Shown here: in pieces, positions 8,559-17,593 of the stretch
Position numbering within the stretch: the first letter of the stretch is position 1
Layout of the letters: each line of letters starts with the position of its first letter
Assembly: GCA_015057275.1 (NCBI GenBank)
Contig: SVEO01000005.1
Location: 62,001 to 126,000, forward strand
Reading direction: 5' to 3'
Origin: Lachnospiraceae bacterium
GTDB taxonomy: Bacteria > Bacillota > Clostridia > Lachnospirales > Lachnospiraceae
DNA: 64,000 nt
Notes under the pieces: model-generated
Seen by the model: only the letters and a program-made list of their open reading frames with translations
Told to the model about the DNA's origin: nothing
The model's database searches: none
Program-made: the position numbers and the translations under genes

Positions 8559-10046
8559 ATGAGTATTTTATACAAAAGCACACGAAGCGAAGATATTAAA
8601 GTAACAGCTTCCCAGGCAATTTTAAAAGGATTGGCAGCGGACGGCGGATTATTCGTGCCGACCGAGATTCCGACACTGAAGGAGTCGTTAAAGGAACTTT
8701 CCGCAATGAGCTATCAAGAAGTAGCTTATGCTGTTATGAAAGAGTATTTTACTGATTTTACAGAGGAAGAGCTCAAGAACTGTATCGATAAGGCATATGA
8801 TGCTAAGTTTGACACCGAGGTAATTGCACCGATTACAAAGGTAGAAGGTACATACTATTTAGAACTGTTTCACGGCGCAACAATTGCGTTTAAGGATATG
8901 GCATTGTCCATTTTGCCACATTTGTTGACAACAGCTGCAAAAAAGAACCAGGTAAAGAATGATATTGTTATTTTGACCGCGACATCCGGCGACACCGGTA
9001 AGGCTGCTTTGGCTGGCTTTGCAGACGTTCCGGGAACAAAGATTATTGTATTTTATCCGAAGGGCGGTGTTAGCCCGATTCAGGAGAAGCAAATGTTAAC
9101 CCAAAAGGGTAACAATGTTTCTGTTGTTGGTATCCATGGAAATTTCGACCAGGCGCAGACCGGCGTGAAGATGATTTTCGGCGACAAGGAGCTGGAAGTG
9201 AAGATGAACCAAGCCGGTTATCAATTTTCCTCTGCGAATTCCATCAACATCGGTCGGTTAGTTCCGCAGGTCGTTTACTATGTATATGCATATGCGCGCT
9301 TACTGGCAAGTGGTGAACTTGCAGAGGGCGAGTTGATGAATGTTGTTGTTCCAACTGGTAATTTCGGTAACATTTTGGCAGCTTACTATGCGAAGAATAT
9401 GGGACTGCCGATTGGCAAATTAATCTGCGCATCCAATGATAATAAGGTGCTGTATGATTTCTTTACCACAGGTACTTATGATAAGAACCGCCAGTTCATG
9501 CTGACTGTTTCTCCGTCGATGGATATTCTCGTTTCCAGCAACCTGGAACGTCTGATTTACAAGGTTGCAGGTGCAGATGCAAAGGCAAACTGTGCGTTGA
9601 TGCAGTCCTTATCTGCTGAAGGTAAGTACGACATCACACTGGCAATGAAAGCACAGCTTGTTGACTTCTACGGTAATTATGCATCCGAAGAAGAAACCTT
9701 AAAGACAATCGCCGATGTTTATGATAACACTGGTTATATTATGGACACACACACAGCAGTAGCGGCTTGTGTAGCAAAGAAATATGCGGCGGAAACAGCA
9801 GATAAGACAAAGATGCTCATTGCATCGACTGCAAGTCCGTTTAAGTTTACAAGAAGCGTTATGAACGCCATCGATGAAAAGTATGATGCGATGGGTGATT
9901 TCGAACTAGTTGATGAGTTGAGCAAAATCGGTAATCTTGAAATTCCGAATGCTATTAATGAAATCCGCACTGCACCGATTCTTCATGATATCGTATGTGA
10001 TGCAGAAGAGATGAAAGCAACCGTAGAAAAAATTCTCGGAATCTAA
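8559..10046 (+). CDS. thrC: Threonine synthase
   Basis: This PLP enzyme converts O-phosphohomoserine to threonine. The 495-residue protein is the long form with the N-terminal SILYKSTRS...ADGGLFVP region. The PLP lysine is K112 in HGATIAFKDMALS, and the phosphate-binding TATSGDTGKAALAGF loop follows at about 145. Length and motifs match clostridial ThrC. GGAGG lies 6 bases before the chosen ATG. Its own promoter lies directly upstream. galM follows 21 bases later with only a ribosome binding site between, so the two may share a transcript although they are not metabolically linked. Confidence 0.94.
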   Translation: MSILYKSTRSEDIKVTASQAILKGLAADGGLFVPTEIPTLKESLKELSAMSYQEVAYAVMKEYFTDFTEEELKNCIDKAYDAKFDTEVIAPITKVEGTYYLELFHGATIAFKDMALSILPHLLTTAAKKNQVKNDIVILTATSGDTGKAALAGFADVPGTKIIVFYPKGGVSPIQEKQMLTQKGNNVSVVGIHGNFDQAQTGVKMIFGDKELEVKMNQAGYQFSSANSINIGRLVPQVVYYVYAYARLLASGELAEGELMNVVVPTGNFGNILAAYYAKNMGLPIGKLICASNDNKVLYDFFTTGTYDKNRQFMLTVSPSMDILVSSNLERLIYKVAGADAKANCALMQSLSAEGKYDITLAMKAQLVDFYGNYASEEETLKTIADVYDNTGYIMDTHTAVAACVAKKYAAETADKTKMLIASTASPFKFTRSVMNAIDEKYDAMGDFELVDELSKIGNLEIPNAINEIRTAPILHDIVCDAEEMKATVEKILGI

Positions 10047-10067
10047 GTTTATTGGGGGAAATAAAAC

Positions 10068-11120
10068 ATGATCAAAGCAGATTTTGGCAAAGCAAAAGAT
10101 GGTACACCGGTATCCTTATACACCGTGACAAATAAAAACGGTGTGGTAGCAGCATTTACAGATTTTGGTGCGATTTTAGTATCTCTGACTGTGCCGGATA
10201 AGAACGGCGGGATGGCTGACGTTGTGCTCGGCTACGACAACGTAGAAAGCTACTATGACAACGGTCCAAACTTCGGTGCGACCATCGGACGTCACGCAAA
10301 CCGTATCGGTAAGGCGACGTTTACATTAAACGGTAAAGAGTACAAGCTGGATTTAAACGATGGCAACAACAATCTGCATGGTGGTTTTAATGGCTATCAT
10401 AAGCGCGTGTGGAATGCGACAAGCTATGTGACAGCAGCCGGTGAGACGATGGAATTTACATATCACAGTCCGGACGGCGATCAAGGCTTCCCGGGAAATC
10501 TTGATATTTCTGTAAAATACACATTAACAGATGACAATGAAATCGTGATTGCATACGACGCAACTTCTGATGCAGACACGGTAATTAATTTAACGAACCA
10601 CAGCTACTTTAACCTTGCCGGACATGCTTCCGGTGACACTTTAAAGCAGAAAGTTTGGATTGATTCCGACGAATTTACCTTTGCGGACGAAGAATCTATT
10701 CCGAACGGCGAAATCAGAAAGACCGCCGGCACACCGATGGATTTCAGCGTAATGAAGCCAATTGCAGACGGTATTGATGCGGATTACGATCAGATTGTAT
10801 GGGGTAAGGGCTTCGATCACAACTGGATTTTGAAGACCGTGCCTGGCAGATTATCTCTCGTAGCTACGATGGTAGACGAAGAAAGCGGCAGAGCGATGGA
10901 TGTTTACACCGACCTTCCGGGTATGCAGTTCTATTCCGGTAACTTCCTCGACGGCACCGAAATCGGTAAAGGCGGCGTGCCATATATCCAGAGAAGCGGT
11001 GTTTGCTTCGAAACACAGTACTATCCGAACGCAATCAATGTGCCTGAGTTCTCGCAGCCGGTATTGAAAGCAGGGGAAACCTACCGCACAGCGACTGTTT
11101 ATAAATTTTATGTTCGCTAA
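10068..11120 (+). CDS. galM: Aldose 1-epimerase (galactose mutarotase)
   Basis: This 350-residue enzyme interconverts the alpha and beta anomers of galactose and glucose. Conserved regions are ATIGRHANRIG, NLHGGFNGYHKRVW, the catalytic acid H178 in TNHSYFNLAGH, and the catalytic base E315 in CFETQYYPNA. The two residues lie where the family expects them. GGGGGAAATAAA before the ATG is the ribosome binding site. No other gal gene is nearby; it probably rides on the thrC transcript, and a perfect hairpin follows. Confidence 0.93.
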   Translation: MIKADFGKAKDGTPVSLYTVTNKNGVVAAFTDFGAILVSLTVPDKNGGMADVVLGYDNVESYYDNGPNFGATIGRHANRIGKATFTLNGKEYKLDLNDGNNNLHGGFNGYHKRVWNATSYVTAAGETMEFTYHSPDGDQGFPGNLDISVKYTLTDDNEIVIAYDATSDADTVINLTNHSYFNLAGHASGDTLKQKVWIDSDEFTFADEESIPNGEIRKTAGTPMDFSVMKPIADGIDADYDQIVWGKGFDHNWILKTVPGRLSLVATMVDEESGRAMDVYTDLPGMQFYSGNFLDGTEIGKGGVPYIQRSGVCFETQYYPNAINVPEFSQPVLKAGETYRTATVYKFYVR

Positions 11121-11140
11121 TTAATTTATATTTTTTATGG

Positions 11141-11177
11141 ACTGTCCGGTAAGGGATTTTTACCGGACAGTTTCGTT
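11141..11177 (+). terminator. Strong hairpin, probable terminator after galM
   Basis: ACTGTCCGGTAA (11141-11152) and TTACCGGACAGT (11160-11171) are perfect 12-base complements with a seven-base loop. The tail TTCGTT is short of T, so termination may be incomplete. Confidence 0.65.
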
Positions 11178-11195
11178 ACTTAAAGAAGGAAAGCT

Positions 11196-11783
11196 ATGAA
11201 TAACAGTTATGATTTTTTTGCCATGCTCTCACGTATGAAGTACATCAATCGCTGGGGGCTGATGCGCAACACAATAAAGGAAAATATTGCGGAGCATAGC
11301 TTAGAAACCGCTATGCTGGCGCATTGTTTAGCGATGATTCGCAACACATATTTTGGCGGAAACATCGATGCAGAGCGTGTTTGCTTGCTGGCACTGTTCC
11401 ATGATGCGACCGAGATTATTACCGGCGATATGCCGACGCCGATTAAATATTTTGCACCAACCATTCGTGACGCATATAAGGAAGTTGAGAAGATGGCGGC
11501 AGATAGATTGCTGACACAGTTGCCGGAAGAACTGGCAGCGGCATATGAACCGATTTTGTTGGAAAGAGAAGAAGAAAAAGAATTGTGGAAGCTGGTAAAA
11601 GCCGCCGATAAGATTTCTGCGCTCATCAAATGCACGGAAGAATTACAGATGGGTAACCAGGATTTTGTCAGTGCGGAATACTCTTGTCGCAGGGCGGTGG
11701 AAAAAATGCAGCTTGCGGAAGCAGACTACTTTCTTGAACATTTCCTGCCAGCATACAAACTGACTTTGGATGAGCAGGCATAA
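11196..11783 (+). CDS. YfbR-like HD-domain 5'-deoxynucleotidase
   Basis: This 195-residue HD-superfamily phosphohydrolase is closest to E. coli YfbR, which removes the 5' phosphate of deoxyribonucleoside monophosphates. The metal and catalytic residues align one position off YfbR: H34 (AEHSLE), H69-D70 (LFHDATE), E73 and D138 (AADKIS). MKYINRWGLMRN at the start is also typical of the family. AAAGAAGGAAAG precedes the ATG. Substrate specificity is inferred from the family. It stands alone between the galM hairpin and topB. Confidence 0.87.
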   Translation: MNNSYDFFAMLSRMKYINRWGLMRNTIKENIAEHSLETAMLAHCLAMIRNTYFGGNIDAERVCLLALFHDATEIITGDMPTPIKYFAPTIRDAYKEVEKMAADRLLTQLPEELAAAYEPILLEREEEKELWKLVKAADKISALIKCTEELQMGNQDFVSAEYSCRRAVEKMQLAEADYFLEHFLPAYKLTLDEQA

Positions 11784-11841
11784 AACAGTTTAATTAAAAC
11801 ACATTTGCGCCACCAATTCGTGTGGTGGGATGGAGATAACT

Positions 11842-13902
11842 ATGGGAAAAAGAGTTTTTATTGCCGAAAAACCAAGCGTAGCCCGGGAATTCGCAAAAGC
11901 GCTCGGGTTGCGTGACGAACGTGGCAGAAACGGTTATATTGAGGAAGGCGATACGATTATTACTTGGTGCGTCGGTCATTTGGTGACGATGAGTTACCCG
12001 GAAGTATACGACGACAGCCTGAAACGTTGGAGCGTGCAAACACTGCCATTTTTGCCGGAAAAGTTCCTTTATGAGGTTATTCCGGGGGTAGAAAAACAAT
12101 TTAACATTGTAAAATCGCTTTTGTGCCGCAGTGATGTCAGCGACATTTATGTGTGTACCGACTCCGGACGTGAAGGGGAATATATTTATCGCTTGGTGGA
12201 GCAGGAAGCAGGTGTAAGCGGGAAAAATCGCAAACGCGTGTGGATTGATTCACAGACTGAGGAAGAAATTCTGCGCGGCATTCGCGAAGCGAAGGATTTG
12301 TCGGCATATGATAATCTGGCGGCGAGCGCGTATTTACGGGCCAAGGAAGATTATTTGATAGGTATTAATTTTTCGCGTATCTTAACATTAAAGTATGGGA
12401 ACACATTGGCGGGACTTTTGAAAAAAGAGCGCGCCGTGATTTCAGTTGGTCGTGTAATGACCTGTGTGCTCGGCATGATTGTGCGAAGAGAACGCGAAAT
12501 TCGTGCGTTTGTGAAGACACCGTTTTATCGTGTGTTGTCGGAAAACCTAATCGGTGCAGAAACATTTGAGGCGGAATGGAAGGTAAGTGATACATCCGCT
12601 TATGTCGGTCATCCGGATTTGTATAAGGAAAATGGCTGGAAGGATAGAAATCGGGCGGAGGAATTAATTGGTCGCCTGAAGACGAAGCAGCCGTTGCAGG
12701 CGATGGTCGAGTCTAAAACAAAAAAGATTGAAAAAAAAGCACCACCATTATTGTATAACCTGGCAGAATTGCAGAATGACTGCTCAAAAATTTACAAAAT
12801 CAGTCCAAGCGAGACGTTAAAAATCGTGCAGGAGCTATATGAGAAAAAGCTGGTTACTTATCCGCGTACCGATGCCCGTGTTCTTTCCACAGCAGTGGCA
12901 AAGGAAATCAGCCGCAATATCAAAGGTTTATCGCATCTGAATTGGGCGAGCGGTTATGCACAGGAAATTTTGGCGGCCGGCACATATAAAAATTTGATGC
13001 GCACAAAATATGTCAACGATAAGCAGATTACGGACCACTATGCGATTATTCCGACAGGTCAGGGATTTGGCGCGCTTGGCAGTGTACCGCAAATCGGCAA
13101 AAATGTGTATGAGTTGATTGTGCGTCGATTTTTAAGTATTTTTTATCCGCCGGCAGTCTATGATAAGATGAGCTTGGTGCTTCATATGAGGCATGATAAA
13201 GCGGGCACAAACGAGACATACGAGGAGCAGTTTGCGGCAAATTTCCGCATTTTAAAAGAACAAGGATATTTAAAAGTAGCCTTTGTTGCTAAGAAAAAGG
13301 ATGATAATGAGGGAAAATGTTCGCCAGAACTGTTTGAAGCACTGAATGCGCTAAAGAAAGGCTCAGTGTTGCCGGTGAATGATTTAAATATTAAAGAAGG
13401 AGAAACATCACCGCCGAACCGCTACAATTCGGGTTCAATGATTTTGGCGATGGAGAATGCCGGTCAGCTTATCGAGGATGAAGAACTGCGTGCACAAATC
13501 AAGGGCAGCGGCATCGGTACGAGTGCGACGCGTGCGGAGATTTTGCAAAAGCTTATCCGTATTGACTGCGTATCATTGAATTCAAAAACGCAGATTTTAA
13601 CACCGACGCTCTATGGAGAAATGATTTATCAGGTGGTCGACAAATCGATGAAAGCGATGCTCAATCCGGAGCTGACTGCAAGCTGGGAAAAAGGCTTATC
13701 GTATGTAGCGGAGGGCACGATTACATCGGATGAATATATGAAAAAATTAAATGATTTTGTTTCAAGAAGAGTGATGCTTGTCAAGCAGCTACAAAATGAG
13801 AATATGCTAGCCGCTGATTTTTATCAAATCCAGCCGTATTATCAGAAAGCAAGGACGGCAAGACAGGTGAAAGAAACGAAATTGGCAAACGAAGAGAAAT
13901 AG
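11842..13902 (+). CDS. topB: DNA topoisomerase III
   Basis: This type IA topoisomerase relaxes or decatenates DNA by cutting one strand. Its 686 residues begin with the Toprim domain (KRVFIAEKPSVAREFA; CTDSGREGEYIYRL near residue 100). The active-site tyrosine is Y340 in KLVTYPRTDARVLS. The core continues to about residue 650, and no C-terminal zinc-ribbon cysteines follow, as in other Firmicutes TopB. GGAG six bases before the ATG at 11842 is preferred to an in-frame ATG at 11830. A small CCACC/GGTGG inverted repeat lies just upstream. TopB paralogues also occur on mobile elements, but nothing mobile is visible here. Confidence 0.92.
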   Translation: MGKRVFIAEKPSVAREFAKALGLRDERGRNGYIEEGDTIITWCVGHLVTMSYPEVYDDSLKRWSVQTLPFLPEKFLYEVIPGVEKQFNIVKSLLCRSDVSDIYVCTDSGREGEYIYRLVEQEAGVSGKNRKRVWIDSQTEEEILRGIREAKDLSAYDNLAASAYLRAKEDYLIGINFSRILTLKYGNTLAGLLKKERAVISVGRVMTCVLGMIVRREREIRAFVKTPFYRVLSENLIGAETFEAEWKVSDTSAYVGHPDLYKENGWKDRNRAEELIGRLKTKQPLQAMVESKTKKIEKKAPPLLYNLAELQNDCSKIYKISPSETLKIVQELYEKKLVTYPRTDARVLSTAVAKEISRNIKGLSHLNWASGYAQEILAAGTYKNLMRTKYVNDKQITDHYAIIPTGQGFGALGSVPQIGKNVYELIVRRFLSIFYPPAVYDKMSLVLHMRHDKAGTNETYEEQFAANFRILKEQGYLKVAFVAKKKDDNEGKCSPELFEALNALKKGSVLPVNDLNIKEGETSPPNRYNSGSMILAMENAGQLIEDEELRAQIKGSGIGTSATRAEILQKLIRIDCVSLNSKTQILTPTLYGEMIYQVVDKSMKAMLNPELTASWEKGLSYVAEGTITSDEYMKKLNDFVSRRVMLVKQLQNENMLAADFYQIQPYYQKARTARQVKETKLANEEK

Positions 13903-13946
13903 AGATAAACTGGTAAAAAAAGAATATAAAATATTGTACATATTTA

Positions 13947-13975
13947 TTGAAGAACCACATAAAATATAGTATAAT
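13947..13975 (+). promoter_or_regulatory. SigA-type promoter for 6S RNA
   Basis: TTGAAG (13947-13952) and TATAAT (13970-13975) are spaced by 17 bases. Transcription would start near 13982, just before the closing stem of the 6S RNA. Confidence 0.78.
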
Positions 13976-13981
13976 AAATTC

Positions 13982-14165
13982 AGACAAAATAGTTCCCTGG
14001 GATGTTCGAAAATCCTCCTTATTTTGAACCTACAGTATTTCAAAGGGATTCCTATATTGCAGTCAGGATGTCATGCCTCCTTTGTGTGGACGGCAGAATG
14101 ACTGTTGCGGTTGCCCACCTAGCGCAAGCTAGGATCAAAAGGGAGGAAACGGCATTCCGGGGTTA
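13982..14165 (+). ncRNA. ssrS: 6S RNA
   Basis: The sequence has the layout of clostridial 6S RNA, which mimics an open promoter and binds SigA RNA polymerase. CCCTGGGATG (13995-14004) pairs over ten positions with CATTCCGGGG (14153-14162) to close the molecule. Recognisable internal blocks are TTTTGAACC near 14032, GTCATGCCTCC near 14068, the CCCACCTAGC...GCTAGG hairpin near 14114, and AAAGGGAGG. A good promoter and a terminator bracket it. Ends are approximate. It occupies most of the 384-base gap between topB and the SpoIID-like gene. Confidence 0.82.
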
Positions 14166-14201
14166 ATAAATGTATGGATTGATTTTACAAAAGACGACTT
14201 A

Positions 14202-14259
14202 AAAAGCTTGTAAAAACATTACTTTTATGCAGAAAGTAATATTTTTGCAGGCTTTTCTC
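14202..14259 (+). terminator. Terminator of the 6S RNA transcript
   Basis: AAAAGCTTGTAAAAACATTACTTT pairs with the sequence ending GCAGGCTTTT over 24 positions, with one mismatch and two G-U pairs, around a seven-base loop. It ends in CTTTTCTC. It lies between 6S RNA and the start of the SpoIID-like gene. Confidence 0.72.
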
Positions 14260-14286
14260 ATTGAGAAGGAAAGGTAAGGGAATTGT

Positions 14287-15792
14287 ATGAAATCAATCAA
14301 AGTAGTCGCGATAGGGACAGTCCTTATATTGCTTGTTTTTTTTGGAGTTATGTATCTTAAAGAACGTGATGCCGATAAAAGCGAAGAAGTGTTTTTTGAA
14401 AAAGCTGAAATTTTGCAGTATCGGGAAGAAGAACAGATTTTATGTTTTTCCTGGCAAGGACAGCAATATGAATATTCAGCAGCCGGCATTCCGGAAAATA
14501 TTGAAAATCGCACGGCAGATATTGCGACTAGAGAACATTTTGTGGTAAAATTGTCGATATATAAGGAAGAAAGCGATCCCGCGATACGCGTGCTGATTAC
14601 GAATGCAGAAGCAGCTACATATTTTCATGAGGAACTTATTTTTTCTGCACAACAAGCGTTTACTGTTATATCGAATGACGGGAAAATGGTCGTAGACAGC
14701 GGGGAGACGTTTCGAGTATCAACGGATTCATTGGCAATCAATGAAACGATAAGTATTAATTTTCCCGATGAGAGCAATGTATCAAATGCAATATTTGAGA
14801 TTGAATATGAGAAAAATGCGCGCGCATACGAAGGAAGTTTTACGATTGAGCGGCGGCAGGAGGGGCTGTTGCTTGTGAATCATTTACCACTGGAACGTTA
14901 TTTGATTTATGTGGTGCCGAGCGAAATGCCGGCATCCTATCCGAATGAGGCATTAAAGGCGCAGGCGGTTGCAGCTAGAACCTATGCCCTCTATCAGATG
15001 GGAGAGGCAAAATATGCAGATTATCATGCGGATGTTACAGATGACACCGCATGTCAGGTCTACAATGCACAGGGGACGAATGACAAATGTATACAGGCAG
15101 TGGCGGATACACGTGCAGAAGTTTTACTGTACGAAAATGCACCGGTGCAATGTACCTTTTTTTCCACGTCGTGTGGGGTAACGACGGATGGAAATATTTG
15201 GGAAATGGAGCTTCCGTATCTTGACGGCGGAGCGGTTTGCCGGAAAGATGCGCAAGAGGAAGAAAATTTAAAAGAGCAGCTAAAAGAGGAAGAGAGCTTT
15301 TGCGAATTTATGGATGAAAATACTTCCGGCATTGAAGCTGCGGAACCGTGGTATCGCTGGCAGGTGACATTTGATCTTGCACAACTGCGTGAGCGCATTG
15401 AGGAAGACATAGGTGAGCTTACCGCCATTGAAGTAACCGAACGCGGTAGTTACGGAGTAGCAGATCAGATTACTATTTATGGCACAAAAGGTACAAAAGT
15501 GATTGAAAATCAATATCAAATCCGTAGTTTTTTTCGTTTGAATGGGCAGAAGTGTACGCGCAGCGATGGTTCGGAAGTGAGTTCAGATATGATGCTACCG
15601 AGTGGTTTTTTCTATATTTCGGTGAATGATGACGATACACACCAAGCAAGCATCCGACTTACGGGCGGCGGCTACGGGCATGGAAGCGGTATGAGCCAGA
15701 ACGGAGCAAAAGGCTATGCCGAAGCAGGATATGATTATAAACAAATTTTAAATTTATTTTATGAGGGTGTCAGTTTGACAGAATGGAGGTAA
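14287..15792 (+). CDS. SpoIID/LytB domain protein, membrane anchored
   Basis: This 501-residue protein has an N-terminal membrane anchor (about 7-24), a variable extracellular region of about 150 residues, and a SpoIID/LytB domain from about 185 onward. The probable catalytic glutamate is E213 in VVPSEMPASYP, followed by EALKAQAVAARTYAL. The C-terminal GGGYGHGSGMSQNGAKGYA is the family signature. SpoIID is the lytic transglycosylase of engulfment; this protein is longer than Bacillus SpoIID (about 340 residues), so it is a SpoIID-like enzyme and not certainly the sporulation one. It ends two bases before the next gene's GTG, so the pair is coupled. Confidence 0.85.
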   Translation: MKSIKVVAIGTVLILLVFFGVMYLKERDADKSEEVFFEKAEILQYREEEQILCFSWQGQQYEYSAAGIPENIENRTADIATREHFVVKLSIYKEESDPAIRVLITNAEAATYFHEELIFSAQQAFTVISNDGKMVVDSGETFRVSTDSLAINETISINFPDESNVSNAIFEIEYEKNARAYEGSFTIERRQEGLLLVNHLPLERYLIYVVPSEMPASYPNEALKAQAVAARTYALYQMGEAKYADYHADVTDDTACQVYNAQGTNDKCIQAVADTRAEVLLYENAPVQCTFFSTSCGVTTDGNIWEMELPYLDGGAVCRKDAQEEENLKEQLKEEESFCEFMDENTSGIEAAEPWYRWQVTFDLAQLRERIEEDIGELTAIEVTERGSYGVADQITIYGTKGTKVIENQYQIRSFFRLNGQKCTRSDGSEVSSDMMLPSGFFYISVNDDDTHQASIRLTGGGYGHGSGMSQNGAKGYAEAGYDYKQILNLFYEGVSLTEWR

Positions 15793-15794
15793 GC

Positions 15795-16628
15795 GTGAAG
15801 AAAAAAGTTTGGCCGATTCTTATGGTTTTGTCAATCGTTTTGGTATTGGTTTCTCTTTTATGGAGAAGTACGGCGAAGCTGGCTGAAGAGAATATCGGTT
15901 TGAATGTTGTGTTTATCGATGTCGGAAAAGCGGATTCCATTTTAGTGCAGACGGCTGACTTTAATATGTTGGTGGACACCGGCACCTCAGAGGATGCGCA
16001 GGCAATCCGTCGCATTTTGAATCAAAACAATGTGGAGAAGCTCGATTATCTGGTGTTGACACATTTGGATAAAGACCATATCGGCAGTACACCGTATATT
16101 TTAGAAAATTATGAAGTTAAACATATAATTCAGCCGGAATATGAAAAGGATAGCGAGGAGCATACGGCATATTTAGAAGCACTTACCAAGGCAGGCATCG
16201 AACCGGTTTATTTAAAGCAGGAAGGCGATATCGAACTCGGTGATGGCAATCGGATACATTTTTATCCGCCGAAAAAAGACTCTTATGAGCAGAGCAATGA
16301 CTATTCGCTTGTCACTTCAATTACTTACGGTGACCATTCCTTTTTGTTGACCGGCGATGCGGAAAAAGAGCGCATGGAAGAGATAGTTGAGCAGATTTCA
16401 GGCGCCTATACGGTTGTAAAAATACCGCATCACGGCGATTATAAAAAAATGTTGGAGGAAGTGTTAGAAAAGACTTCACCGGAATATTGCATTGTGTCTA
16501 CATCAGAAGATAATTTGGAAGAGAAGCTGACAGAGTGTTTGGATAATCTTGCCATTCCGTCCTACTACACCTTTAATGGCACGGTCATTATGCGAACGGA
16601 TGGCAAGGAACTGACGATTATTCAATAA
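15795..16628 (+). CDS. ComEC/Rec2-like metallo-beta-lactamase-fold hydrolase
   Basis: This 277-residue protein has one N-terminal membrane segment (about 6-24) followed by an extracellular metallo-beta-lactamase domain. The metal site is seen as HLDKDH (90-95), with VFIDVGKADS and LVDTGTSE before it and a later IPHHGDYKKM. It resembles the stand-alone extracellular hydrolase domain of ComEC, which acts on DNA or nucleotides during uptake, but no channel domain is present, so the substrate is open. The GTG at 15795 has GGAGG six bases before it. That site lies inside the end of the SpoIID-like gene, indicating coupling. It converges on yihY with a six-base gap. Confidence 0.82.
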   Translation: MKKKVWPILMVLSIVLVLVSLLWRSTAKLAEENIGLNVVFIDVGKADSILVQTADFNMLVDTGTSEDAQAIRRILNQNNVEKLDYLVLTHLDKDHIGSTPYILENYEVKHIIQPEYEKDSEEHTAYLEALTKAGIEPVYLKQEGDIELGDGNRIHFYPPKKDSYEQSNDYSLVTSITYGDHSFLLTGDAEKERMEEIVEQISGAYTVVKIPHHGDYKKMLEEVLEKTSPEYCIVSTSEDNLEEKLTECLDNLAIPSYYTFNGTVIMRTDGKELTIIQ

Positions 16629-16634
16629 GAGATG

Positions 16635-17474
16635 TTAATGCTTTCGGATGCGATATTCAATGTTCGTAAAGGTATCGTGAAAATACACATTAATCTCCGC
16701 CCCGATAAACACAATATACATATTGATATAAAACCACAGCATCATTACCACGACGGCGGTTAAACTTCCGTACATGTAGGAAAATGAGCTGGAATACTTG
16801 ATGTAAAGCGAGAAGAAATAGGAAAACAAAATCCATCCAAGGGAGGAGAAAATCGCCCCCGGCAGATAAGATAAAAACTTCATATCCTTGACGCGCACCA
16901 TCTGGTAGGCAAATACAAATAAAAGTGTTAAGATAATAAAAGAAATCAATGTGCGTGAGCGGAAAATATGTGAGATTACATTATAAATGATTGGTACATA
17001 TTGTGATAGCAATACCAGAATACTGTTGCCGAATACGAGCACAATTAACGAGAAAATAATCGACACTACAATAATCACAGTATAGAACATCGCAATAAAA
17101 CGGAGCACAAAATAATTTCTGGATTCTTCAATATGATATACAGAATTTAGTCCGCGAATGACAGACAGAACACCTTTGGATGCGGACCAGACAGCGGTTA
17201 CCGCCGTAATGGAGATAATGGCACCGTTCGCGCTGGCATAAAGTTCAGTTACTACGGATTTATAAAGGGGTGCAATATCCGTAGGAAGATACTCCTGCAA
17301 ACCGAGCACAGAATCCATCGTCAGGCTAGTATTGGCGATGATTGTCAGGATTAACATGATAATCGGAAACATTGACAATATTAAGAAAAAAGATGACTGT
17401 GCAGCATATACGCCAACGTTATCTTCACGCATCCGCTGCATAAATGCGATGATTTTAACAATAAACTGAATCAT
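16635..17474 (-). CDS. YihY/BrkB family inner membrane protein
   Basis: This 279-residue membrane protein of the YihY (formerly 'RNase BN') family has about six transmembrane segments and the typical QSSFFLILSMFPIIM in the first. The molecular function of the family is not settled; it is not a ribonuclease. The ATG at 17474 has GGAG seven bases upstream on the minus strand and is preferred to a TTG at 17528. It is the only clear minus-strand gene in the window, convergent with the metallo-hydrolase and divergent from the alcohol dehydrogenase. Confidence 0.85.
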   Translation of the reverse strand: MIQFIVKIIAFMQRMREDNVGVYAAQSSFFLILSMFPIIMLILTIIANTSLTMDSVLGLQEYLPTDIAPLYKSVVTELYASANGAIISITAVTAVWSASKGVLSVIRGLNSVYHIEESRNYFVLRFIAMFYTVIIVVSIIFSLIVLVFGNSILVLLSQYVPIIYNVISHIFRSRTLISFIILTLLFVFAYQMVRVKDMKFLSYLPGAIFSSLGWILFSYFFSLYIKYSSSFSYMYGSLTAVVVMMLWFYINMYIVFIGAEINVYFHDTFTNIEYRIRKH

Positions 17475-17536
17475 AAAAGCTCCTGGTGAGAAATATTTAA
17501 AGCCGGCTGTCCGCCAAGCATAATCCAAACGTTATT

Positions 17537-17565
17537 ATTTTATCATTTATATGAAAAACTAACAA
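17537..17565 (-). promoter_or_regulatory. Promoter for yihY (minus strand)
   Basis: Read on the minus strand, TTGTTA (17565-17560) and TAAAAT (17542-17537) are 17 bases apart. Initiation would fall near 17530, about 55 bases before the ATG at 17474. Confidence 0.55.
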
Positions 17566-17593
17566 GAGATATACGAAAAAAAAGGAGAGATTT

